Origin: Mycobacterium sp. ACS4331
GTDB lineage: Bacteria > Actinomycetota > Actinomycetes > Mycobacteriales > Mycobacteriaceae
Assembly: GCF_001667265.1 (NCBI RefSeq)
Contig: NZ_LZHW01000087.1
Location: 62,001 to 126,000 of the forward strand
Direction: 5' to 3'
Length of the DNA: 64,000 bases
Positions 38,841-46,336 of the stretch are shown here, in pieces; position 1 is the stretch's first letter, and every line of letters begins with the position of its first letter. Made by a program: the position numbers and the translations under genes. Below the pieces are notes generated by a model. The model did not search any database. It saw only the letters and a list, made by a program, of their open reading frames with translations, and was not told where the DNA came from.

Positions 38841-40604
38841 TCAGGTGGCCGCCAGTGCCGTGGAGGCGGTGACGATCCAGTCGGGGCTGAGCGGGTTCAC
38901 CGCCTGTTCACGCCGGTGCACCGAGCGCAGTTCACGCAGCAGCGGGTCGGCCTGCCAGGCCTGCACCTGCCGCATGGCGGCGTCGTCGTCGAACCGGGTC
39001 GAGGTGTCCGCCAGCACGAACTCGGCGAGTTGCCCCGCGACGTGGCGCAACAGTGTGGTGTTGGCGTCGAACTGCGCGGCGAAATCCGGGCTCGGGCCGA
39101 TCATGGCGGCGTGCAGGGTCACCATGAAGCCCAGCGGCCGGTACATGTCGACGAAGGGCACCGTGACCGCGGGGTCAGCGACCGCGGCCCATTCCCGGAA
39201 GAACCGCTGCATGCGGTTGCTCAGCGCGATCACCCCGCCCAGTTCGGGCACGAACTCAGGTTCGTCGGCCACCCGGACGAAACGGTTGTTGCTGTAGAGC
39301 AGACCGATGAATCCCCAGTAGAACGCGATGTCCCAGACGACCTTCGCCGACATCACCGCCGGCGACCCCATCAGGCGGTACTGGTCCTGGTAGACCGCCA
39401 GCCACATCTCGGCCAGGGACCGGAACAGTGAGTCGCTGATCGCCGAGCGCGGGACGACGTCCTGACCGTCGAGTTCACGGACGATCATGTCGGTGATCAG
39501 ACCGTTGCCGATGGCCACCAGGTCCAGCCCCGACGAATACAGCGGGTCCAGGAACACCCCGGCGTCGCCGGTGACGCACCAGCGCTGCCGACCGTCGAAG
39601 ACCTTCTCCGCGGCGTGGCTGTAGCGCTTCATGACGCGGAAGTCCCTGATCTGATCGTGGTGCTCGGCCAGTTCCGCGGCACACTGCGGTTCGTGGCGGC
39701 GCAGCCACTCCATGGCTTTGGGCAGCGTGTTGAACTCGGTGAACGCGTGGACGGCCGGGTCGGCGACGATGCCCACGCTGGTCGCCCCCGAGGCGAGGCG
39801 GATCAGCCACACCCAGTACCCGTCACCCATCAGGTGGTTGGTGGACAGTGCGCGGTCACCCTCGACCAGACGCTGGTGCCAGCGCGGGTCGGCCGTCCAC
39901 CGACCGACGTCGATCTCGGTGGCGATCCGCAACCAGACCGCGTTGCAGCGGTGTCCGGTGGGCTGCCTCAGACCGAGCTGGCGGGTCAGCACCCGGTTGC
40001 GACCCGAGGCGTCGACCACCCAGCGTGCCGTCGTGTCCGATGTGCCGGCGTCGGTCTGGATCGAGACGGTGTGCCTGTCGTCGCCGACTCCGACGGTCCG
40101 CACCCGGCCCTGCACGACGGTCACGCCGGCCGACAGGCACCGCCGATACAGCTCGTTCTCGAGCCTGCCGCGGTCGATCTGATGGGTCACCTGGGGGACG
40201 AAGGAACTGCTGCCCAGTTCCATCCGGGTTGCGATGTCGGTGTTTCCGTTGTCGGAGAAGAACATCCGCAGTCCCATCTTGCGGATGTGCGCGGTGGTGA
40301 GGTGATCGGTGAGACCGATGCGGTCCCGCAGGTAGTGCGCGGACACCTCGACCGTGGACTCACCCACGGTGTGCGTGACCTCGGGCACCGGATGACTGAT
40401 CGGCTCGACGAGCAGGATCCTGGTCTGGGACCGCTGGGCCCGGATCTCCAGCGCCAGCGTGAGCGCGGCGACCCCGCCTCCGACGATCGCCACGTCGTGA
40501 TCTGCTGCCGACGGCGCCGATGCGGCCATCCGCTGCCCGAGTCGGCGCGCCAACGCGGCCCGAGTCTCGGTGTCGAGTTCGTCCAGCCGGCTACGCACGT
40601 CCAC
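38841..40604 (-). CDS. Flavin-dependent halogenase-like protein of the PKS operon
   Basis: This 587-residue FAD enzyme starts at GTG 40604 with AAGGGG upstream, overlapping the antiporter end by 14 bases. Features of the halogenase/monooxygenase fold: VAIVGGGVAALTLAL (GxGxxG) near residue 38, VGEST at 80-84, HIRKMGLRMFF with a lysine at 109 aligned to the catalytic Lys of halogenases, WVWLIR at 264-269 (the halogenase WxWxIP motif with Pro changed to Arg), and GDAGVFLDPLYSSGLD at 346-361. The first 25 residues (RLDELDTETRAALARRLG) look like the short linker helices found on PKS/NRPS proteins. The likely role is halogenation, or else oxidation, of an ACP-bound chain; the WxWxIP change leaves doubt. 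A separate flavin reductase would be needed and is not adjacent. Confidence 0.82.
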   Translation of the reverse strand: MDVRSRLDELDTETRAALARRLGQRMAASAPSAADHDVAIVGGGVAALTLALEIRAQRSQTRILLVEPISHPVPEVTHTVGESTVEVSAHYLRDRIGLTDHLTTAHIRKMGLRMFFSDNGNTDIATRMELGSSSFVPQVTHQIDRGRLENELYRRCLSAGVTVVQGRVRTVGVGDDRHTVSIQTDAGTSDTTARWVVDASGRNRVLTRQLGLRQPTGHRCNAVWLRIATEIDVGRWTADPRWHQRLVEGDRALSTNHLMGDGYWVWLIRLASGATSVGIVADPAVHAFTEFNTLPKAMEWLRRHEPQCAAELAEHHDQIRDFRVMKRYSHAAEKVFDGRQRWCVTGDAGVFLDPLYSSGLDLVAIGNGLITDMIVRELDGQDVVPRSAISDSLFRSLAEMWLAVYQDQYRLMGSPAVMSAKVVWDIAFYWGFIGLLYSNNRFVRVADEPEFVPELGGVIALSNRMQRFFREWAAVADPAVTVPFVDMYRPLGFMVTLHAAMIGPSPDFAAQFDANTTLLRHVAGQLAEFVLADTSTRFDDDAAMRQVQAWQADPLLRELRSVHRREQAVNPLSPDWIVTASTALAAT

Positions 40605-41898
40605 GCGAGTACCCCTTTTCGGCCGGCGCCCGCACGCCGGTGTTGTGACCGTCGGGCGCGGTGGCCGTCCCGCGGTGGCGGCCGTACACGAACTCGAACA
40701 CCGGCGAGGCCATCAGCGTGGTGACGATGGCGACCAGCACCAGAATGGTGAACAGGGTGGGCGTGATGATGCCGGCCTCGAGTCCGATGTTGAGCAGGAT
40801 GAGTTCGATGAGCCCGCGGGCGTTCATCAGCGAACCGAGCGCGACGGATTCGCGCATCGGGACCCGGCTCATTCGCGCGGCCAGCGCGCACGCCACGCCC
40901 TTGCCGAGGACCGCCACGACGAGCAGCGCCAGGGTGACCGCCCACAGCGCCGGGGTGTTGACCAGGCCGATCTGCGTGTTCAACCCCGAATAGACGAAGA
41001 ACAGCGGCAGCAGCAGCCTGGTGGTCAGCGGTTCCAGCCTGTCGGTGAGCAGCGGAACGAAGACCCCCGACGGCATGGCCGCCCCCAGGATGAAGGCCCC
41101 GAAGATGGCGTAGATGCCGATGGTGTCGGTGAGCCAGGCACACGCCATGAGCAAGATCAGCACAGTGCTGAGCACCGGTGGAGTGATGGCCTGCTGCTGC
41201 TCGGCCGTGGTGCCGAGCACCCTGAGGGCCCGGCGTCCGACGGTGAACAGCACCAGGGTGTAGATCAGTCCGCCGACGATCGCCACCACCGCCATGCCCG
41301 GACTGGCGCGGTGCACGGCCAGTACGACGGCCAGCACGCACCAGGAGATGGCGTCGGACGTCGCACCGCACGCCAGCGCCAGCGTTCCCAAAGACGTTCC
41401 AGACAGCCCCTTTTCGAAGATGATGCGGGCCAGCATGGGAAAGGCGGTGATCGCGATGGCGGCGCCCAGGAACATCATCGCCATGCCGAGGGTGACCCGC
41501 TCACCGAAGAATCCCCCACTGTTGAGCAGCGGAATGGCCACCAGCGCACCCAGTGCCAGCGGGACCGCGGTGCCGGCAGCCGACACCGCTGCGGCGGTGC
41601 CGGCGCGGTGTCGGACGTGGTTGACATCGAAGTTGAGGCCGATGATGAACATGTAGAGCACCAGGCCGATCTGCGCCGCCGTGTAGAGCATGGTGTTGGC
41701 GGTGCCCGGCGGGAACAGAGCGTTCTGCAGGTCGGGTGACACCCGGCCCAGCAGTGACGGCCCGAGGACGACCCCGGCGACCATCTCGCCAACCACCTGC
41801 GGCTGGCCCAACCACCGCGCCGCCAGTCCTGCGGCTCGGCACGCGGCCAGGATCACGGCCAGTTGCAGGAAGAAGTGGATGGCGATGTCGGCGGGCAT
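40591..41898 (-). CDS. CPA2-family cation/proton antiporter
   Basis: This 435-residue membrane protein starts at MPADIAIHFFLQLAVILAAC. About 12-13 hydrophobic segments are seen, beginning with the paired LGQPQVVGEMVAGVVLGPSLLG typical of CPA2 (KefB/NapA-like) transporters. The ion-binding unwound segment reads LACGATSDAISWCVLA; most members have two acidic residues here, so the single Asp points to an electroneutral exchange. LNARGLIELILLNIGL is a further family mark. It is the first gene of the PKS operon and its tail overlaps the halogenase start. Antiporters of this type do occur in antibiotic clusters, where they may assist product tolerance or ion balance; its role here is inferred. Confidence 0.9.
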   Translation of the reverse strand: MPADIAIHFFLQLAVILAACRAAGLAARWLGQPQVVGEMVAGVVLGPSLLGRVSPDLQNALFPPGTANTMLYTAAQIGLVLYMFIIGLNFDVNHVRHRAGTAAAVSAAGTAVPLALGALVAIPLLNSGGFFGERVTLGMAMMFLGAAIAITAFPMLARIIFEKGLSGTSLGTLALACGATSDAISWCVLAVVLAVHRASPGMAVVAIVGGLIYTLVLFTVGRRALRVLGTTAEQQQAITPPVLSTVLILLMACAWLTDTIGIYAIFGAFILGAAMPSGVFVPLLTDRLEPLTTRLLLPLFFVYSGLNTQIGLVNTPALWAVTLALLVVAVLGKGVACALAARMSRVPMRESVALGSLMNARGLIELILLNIGLEAGIITPTLFTILVLVAIVTTLMASPVFEFVYGRHRGTATAPDGHNTGVRAPAEKGYSRGRA

Positions 41899-42222
41899 GG
41901 TTCACCACCACCGGTTCGGCGTGCCGGCCGGGGACATCGGCGGTCTGAGCGTCGCTCGATACGACACTCCGCCAATGTAACCACCGCGCCGACCGCGACC
42001 CAGCCGTCAGACGGCGCCCGCGATCACCCTGAACGGGCGCATCCCGTCCCCCTCAAGCTTGTCAGCGATGCCCGAAAGACGTTGTCATGCAGTCTGTTCC
42101 GTGACAGGTTCGGCACCCGGGCGCACCATGCCCAGGGCCCGGTCAGCCGCCTCGGAACTGGTCACCGACTCGTAAGATGGCCGACTGGTCCAGGCAGCCT
42201 CTCGCGACCTCGTCACGCTGAG
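41899..42222. promoter_or_regulatory. 324-bp control region upstream of the PKS operon
   Basis: No gene is visible here. It lies between the MFS stop (42223) and the antiporter start (41898), both on the minus strand. It contains a palindrome GCCGTC-A-GACGGC (42003-42015) and, farther up, two direct copies of TTGTCA followed by one TGACA in inverted orientation (about 42059-42110). TTACATT on the minus strand near 41977 is the best -10-like element. No SigF match was found. A pathway-specific regulator gene is not adjacent. Confidence 0.4.
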
Positions 42223-43509
42223 TCACAGAGACTGGAGATCACTGCCCCGGGTCTCACCGACGCGCCCGATGGCCAGGATGGTGATCAGGCCGCACCCTGC
42301 CGCAATCATGATCAGAGGCGTGCTCGAGACCTCATCGGCCAGGATCGCGCTGGCGATCAGCGGGGTGAATCCGGCACCCAGCAGCGCGGCGAACTGATAC
42401 CCCATGGACGCGCCGGTGTAGCGGGTCGCGGTGCCGAACATCTCCGAGAACAGCGCACCCAGTGGGGCGAACATCATCGACTGCAACACCTGCGCGACCA
42501 TCATCGCGGCCAGGAACAACGCGTATGAACCCGTGTCGACCAGCGCGTAGAACGGCCACGCGTAACAGACGATGCCGACCGCTCCGGTGATCACCACGAC
42601 GCGGCGGCCGAGCCGGTCCGATGCCGCCGAGAATGCGGGGATCGTCACCAGGGCGGTCGTCGACGTGACCACCAGCGCCGTCATCACGTCGGTGCGGCTG
42701 TACCCGATCCCGGTGGCGTAACTGATCATGTACGTGCTGATCAGGGCGGTCAGCGCGAAGGGCCCGATGCCGACCGCGCAGGCGAGCAGCAGGTTCCGGG
42801 GTCGCCGCAACACCTCGACCAATGGCGGACGCGCCGGCGGAGGTGACTCGCGGGCGTGTTCGAACACCGGACTCTCGGTGACCGAGAGCCTGACGTAGAT
42901 CCCCAGACCCAGCAGCAACGCGCTGAGCAGGAACGGAACTCGCCACCCCCATGACTCGAAGTCGCTGTCGGGCAACAGCGTGATGACCGCGACCACGCCC
43001 ACCGACAACAGCGATCCAATGGGCGAGCCCATCTGCATCACGCCATTCCAGAACCCGCGCCGGTCGGAGGCGGCGTGCTCGGCCACCATCAGGGTGGCAC
43101 CGCCCCACTCCCCGCCGATGGCTACGCCTTGAATCACGCGCAACGTGACCAGGAGAATCGGCGCCAGGACACCCACGGTGGCGAAGGTCGGCAGCAGCCC
43201 GATCAGGAAGCTGGCACAACCCATCAGCACCATGGTGAGGACCAGCATCGACTTGCGGCCGACCCGATCACCGAAGTGCCCGAACAGGATTCCACCCACC
43301 GGGCGTGCGACGTATCCGGCGGCCAACGTCCCGAACGCGGCGATCGTCGCGACGGCGGGATCAGAGTCCGGGAAGAAGACCATGCCGAAAACCAGCGCGC
43401 TCATCGTGCCGTAGACGAGGAAGTCGTAGTACTCGATCGCGGTCCCGAGCAGGCTGGACAGCGCGACACGCCGAATCGAGGCGGTGTCGGTCGAGACGGG
43501 CGCACTCAT
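42223..43509 (-). CDS. MFS transporter, metabolite:H+ symporter (MHS) type
   Basis: This 428-residue transporter starts at MSAPVSTDTASIRRVALSSLLG. Twelve membrane segments are visible. The opening GTAIEYYDFLVYGTMSALVF and the loop GHFGDRVGRKSMLVLTMVLMG are signatures of the MHS subgroup (ShiA, ProP, KgtP relatives), followed by VIQGVAIGGEWGGATLMVAEHA. Such symporters import organic acids, shikimate, betaines or aromatic acids. It is divergent from the KstR-like regulator at 43729 with 219 bp between, which makes it a candidate uptake system for the substrate of the catabolic island. It could also be independent of it. Confidence 0.92.
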   Translation of the reverse strand: MSAPVSTDTASIRRVALSSLLGTAIEYYDFLVYGTMSALVFGMVFFPDSDPAVATIAAFGTLAAGYVARPVGGILFGHFGDRVGRKSMLVLTMVLMGCASFLIGLLPTFATVGVLAPILLVTLRVIQGVAIGGEWGGATLMVAEHAASDRRGFWNGVMQMGSPIGSLLSVGVVAVITLLPDSDFESWGWRVPFLLSALLLGLGIYVRLSVTESPVFEHARESPPPARPPLVEVLRRPRNLLLACAVGIGPFALTALISTYMISYATGIGYSRTDVMTALVVTSTTALVTIPAFSAASDRLGRRVVVITGAVGIVCYAWPFYALVDTGSYALFLAAMMVAQVLQSMMFAPLGALFSEMFGTATRYTGASMGYQFAALLGAGFTPLIASAILADEVSSTPLIMIAAGCGLITILAIGRVGETRGSDLQSL

Positions 43510-43728
43510 CCGATGAGTATCGATCGCAACGGCACGGCCACATCGTGGGGCGACACCGCAGTCCGCGCCGAAACGTGTCTCGCTCAGCGGGAGGCGACGG
43601 CGCCGTCACCGGATGGCGGTGCGCCCCGCGGCAGTGCGGGCGGCGAGTTCCCGGTGAACGAGAGCCGGTCACCCATCCGGCCCATGCCGGCCTTACAGTC
43701 CGTGACCACCAGATGAGGTGGAGGGGAA

Positions 43729-44343
43729 TTGACTCGCACTGATCGCGGCGGCCGTCGCGACCGAATTCTGAAGGCCGCCCTGGAGCAGGCCCTCGACGGC
43801 TACGACGCAGTGCAGATGCGGGCCGTGGCGGGTTCGGCCCGGGTGTCGGCGAGCACCGTCTACCAGCATTTCCCCTCCAAGGACGATCTGCTGCTGGAGT
43901 GCTTCAGCCACTGGCTGAGCACGTTTGAGCCCGGCACCGCGCTCGCCGAGGCGGGGTTGGCCGATCCGCACAGTCAGCTGATGAGCGTGGTTGGATCGCT
44001 GACCGACCAGATGTCGTCGCAACCGCGATTCGCAGACACCGTGGCGCGGGCGTACCTGCACGCGGACGGTCTGGCGGTGGGCAGAGCCGAGCTCGTGCGG
44101 GATGCGCTCATCGACCTGTTCGCCGATGCGATGGACGCGAGCCGGACCACTGGGCTCCGGCACCATCGGCACGTCGCGGCGTTGGTGGCCGACGTGTGGC
44201 TCACCAATGTCCAGGCCATCGCCCAGGGCCGGAGAACATTTCCTGACCTGCACCAGCGTTTAGCGCGGACGATCTCGATCATCGCCGCCAACGCCGGCAC
44301 CCAGCCAGCTGATCGCGTCGAAATGCTGGTACTGGGGGCCTGA
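43729..44343 (+). CDS. TetR-family regulator, KstR-like
   Basis: This 204-residue DNA-binding repressor starts at TTG 43729, with GGAGGGG four bases upstream; no other in-frame start is plausible. The N-terminal helix-turn-helix is RILKAALEQALDGYDAVQMRAVAGSARVSASTVYQHFPSKDDLL. The following region (TVARAYLHADGLAV, HHRHVAALVADVWLTNVQAI) resembles KstR, the regulator of cholesterol-degradation genes, so it is a paralogue with a CoA-ester or steroid-like ligand likely. It precedes the HsaD-like hydrolase by 123 bp. A nested palindrome in that gap is a candidate operator. Divergent MHS transporter control is also possible. Confidence 0.9.
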   Translation: MTRTDRGGRRDRILKAALEQALDGYDAVQMRAVAGSARVSASTVYQHFPSKDDLLLECFSHWLSTFEPGTALAEAGLADPHSQLMSVVGSLTDQMSSQPRFADTVARAYLHADGLAVGRAELVRDALIDLFADAMDASRTTGLRHHRHVAALVADVWLTNVQAIAQGRRTFPDLHQRLARTISIIAANAGTQPADRVEMLVLGA

Positions 44344-44420
44344 CCCGCCCGCCGAGTCTGCGCTCACTCAGTCAACCAACCTCCCGCTCACCCGTCCCCA
44401 CGACTGTGATTCGCTGTCGA

Positions 44421-44448
44421 GACGGCGTCTGATCAGATTCGGGCCGTC
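44421..44448. promoter_or_regulatory. Nested palindrome upstream of the HsaD-like gene
   Basis: GACGGC (44421-44426) pairs with GCCGTC (44443-44448), and inside them TCTGATCAGA (44428-44437) is a perfect 10-bp palindrome. It ends 18 bases before the ATG, a good position for repression by the TetR protein encoded just upstream. Confidence 0.45.
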
Positions 44449-44466
44449 AACTACAGGAAGGTGAAG

Positions 44467-45324
44467 ATGCCGACTTTCACTCATGAGGACACCTTGCGGG
44501 AAGTCTCCACGCCCCGCGGTGTGCTGCGCTATCACGAGGCCGGCGACGGGCCGCCGCTGCTCCTGCTGCACGGATCGGGTCCCGGCGTCACGGGGTGGCG
44601 CAACTACCGCGGCAACCTCGCGGTCTTCGCCGAGCACCACCGCTGCCTTGTCCTGGAGTTCCCGGGCTTCGGGGTCAGCGACGACTTCGGCGGGCACCCC
44701 GTCATCGACGCACAGGGCGCCGTGGTTCAGTTCGCCGACGCCCTCGGCCTGGACCGCGTGGACATCATCGGCAACTCCATGGGGGGTGGGGTCGGAATCA
44801 ACTTCGGGATCAACAATCCCGAGCGGGTCGGCAGGCTGGTGACGATCGGCGGGATCGGCACCAACATCTTCAGCCCCGGTCCCAGTGAAGGCATCCGACT
44901 GCTGCAGGAGTTCACCGAGGACCCCACCCGGCAACGTCTGATCGACTGGCTTCACTCCATGGTCTACGACCCGGCCCTGGTGACCGAGGAACTCATCGAG
45001 GAACGATGGGCGCTGGCCACCGACCCCGAGACGCTGGCCGCGGCGCGGCGCATGTACGGCAAGGCCGCCTACGCCGCCATGATGGAGATGATGCGCACGG
45101 CCGACTTCCCGATGCCGTGGGCCGTGATGCACAAACTCACCGCCCCAACCCTGCTCACCTGGGGCCGGGATGACCGGGTCAGCCCACTGGATATGGCGTT
45201 GATTCCGATGCGGACCATCCCGAACGCGGAGTTCCATGTGTTCCCCAACTGCGGGCACTGGGTGATGATCGAGGCCAAGGCCGCCTTCGAGCGGACTGTG
45301 CTGTCGTTCCTGGCGCAGGCCTGA
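44467..45324 (+). CDS. HsaD/BphD-like meta-cleavage product hydrolase
   Basis: This 285-residue alpha/beta hydrolase starts at ATG 44467 (MPTFTHEDTLREVSTPRG), five bases after AGGAAGG; a GTG two codons earlier is less well placed. The oxyanion loop is LLLLHGSGPGVTGWRNYRG, the nucleophile is Ser104 in GNSMGGG, the acid is in WGRDDRVSP and the base in NCGHWVM. The GSGPG loop and lid sequence are typical of C-C bond hydrolases that split the product of extradiol ring cleavage, such as HsaD in cholesterol degradation. An HsaC-like dioxygenase is encoded at 50402. Here the hydrolase stands apart from it, under its own KstR-like regulator. Confidence 0.9.
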   Translation: MPTFTHEDTLREVSTPRGVLRYHEAGDGPPLLLLHGSGPGVTGWRNYRGNLAVFAEHHRCLVLEFPGFGVSDDFGGHPVIDAQGAVVQFADALGLDRVDIIGNSMGGGVGINFGINNPERVGRLVTIGGIGTNIFSPGPSEGIRLLQEFTEDPTRQRLIDWLHSMVYDPALVTEELIEERWALATDPETLAAARRMYGKAAYAAMMEMMRTADFPMPWAVMHKLTAPTLLTWGRDDRVSPLDMALIPMRTIPNAEFHVFPNCGHWVMIEAKAAFERTVLSFLAQA

Positions 45325-45406
45325 CGAGCGGCCACCGCACAATCGTGACCGCTTCTGGGGCGCCGGCGTACGAAGCGTCCCACGTCACCACGAGATAGGT
45401 GTGTGA

Positions 45407-45479
45407 AATGCCCACCTATGAGCGAATTTTCGCGTCCCCGGTGATCATGGGGTCCGAAAATCGCTCATAGGCGGGCATT
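45407..45479. repeat. 73-nt long imperfect hairpin between convergent genes
   Basis: The arm at 45407-45432 and the arm at 45455-45479 can form about 25 base pairs with one mismatch and one bulge. Core arms are CCTATGAGCGA and TCGCTCATAGG. CCCC and GGGG inside the loop could extend the stem. It may be a bidirectional terminator, or a mobile palindromic repeat that landed between the genes. Confidence 0.6.
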
Positions 45480-45535
45480 CGAACGGGAAAGTTGAGGAGT
45501 TCGGGGTGTCGCCGCCCAGCGGCCCGACCCAGGGC

Positions 45536-46336
45536 TCACGCCTTCTGGGTCAGTCCGGCGTCGACCACTAGCTGCGTGCCCGTGATGTAACGGGCGGCGT
45601 CAGACGCCAGGAACACCACAGCGTTGGCGACGTCGACCGTTTCGACCCAGGGCACAGGAAGAAGGTTGCGTGCCGCAAGGACTTTGGCGGCATCCGCCTC
45701 GGTCGGGTTCTCGATGTCGGGACACAGCCTGCGGTAGGTGGCCTGGTTGCGCACCGTCGGCGTCGCGACCGCACCGGGGTGGACCGTGTTCACCCTGATG
45801 CTGCGCGGTCCGAGTTCGTTGGCGAGCGTGCGCGCCAATCCGACCACGGCGTGCTTGCTTGCGGTGTAGTGCGCGGTGTTGGCGGTGCCGCGAATACCGT
45901 TGGTGGAACTGATGATCACGACAGATCCCCCACCGGGACCGATATGGGGGACCGCCGCCTTCACGGTGTGCCAGACCCCGGTGAGGTTGATATCCAGGGT
46001 GTCCTGCCAGGCCTGAGAAGTCAGCTCCCAGGTCGGGGCGCCCGGTGCGTGGATGCCGGCGTTGGCGACCACGACGTGCAGTGGCCCCACCTCCGCCACA
46101 CCTGCCGCGACCGCCGCCGTCAGCGCATCGATGTCCCGGACATCGGCGACACCGACCACGCAACGGCGGCCTCGGGCGCGGACCGATGCCGCGGTGGCCT
46201 CGAGATCGTCGGCAGCGGCAGGGCTGTCGACCGCAATGATGTCGGCGCCGGCCTCAGCGAGTTGTTCGCAGTGCGCCCGCCCGGTCCCGCGACCGGCGCC
46301 CGTCACCACCGCGACCCTGCCTGCCAGGCCCCACAT
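45536..46336 (-). CDS. SDR, probably mycofactocin-coupled type
   Basis: This 266-residue dehydrogenase starts at ATG 46336, overlapping the BVMO stop (TGATG). The start of the fold, VAVVTGAGRGTGRAHCEQLAEAGADIIAVD, is split by a turn and strongly resembles the mycofactocin-coupled SDR group, which keep a non-exchangeable NAD and pass electrons to mycofactocin; VANAGIH, ISSTNGI, and YTASKHAVVGLARTLANELG with RVNTVHPGAVATP support this. The insertion seen in many of that group is short here, so a normal NAD-exchanging SDR remains possible. It would oxidise an alcohol to the ketone used by the coupled Baeyer-Villiger enzyme. Confidence 0.85.
   Translation of the reverse strand: MWGLAGRVAVVTGAGRGTGRAHCEQLAEAGADIIAVDSPAAADDLEATAASVRARGRRCVVGVADVRDIDALTAAVAAGVAEVGPLHVVVANAGIHAPGAPTWELTSQAWQDTLDINLTGVWHTVKAAVPHIGPGGGSVVIISSTNGIRGTANTAHYTASKHAVVGLARTLANELGPRSIRVNTVHPGAVATPTVRNQATYRRLCPDIENPTEADAAKVLAARNLLPVPWVETVDVANAVVFLASDAARYITGTQLVVDAGLTQKA

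Noticed and set aside
45325..45535. Insertion-sequence remnant
   Set aside because: The long palindrome has no adjacent transposase fragment or target duplication that I can see; kept only as a repeat.
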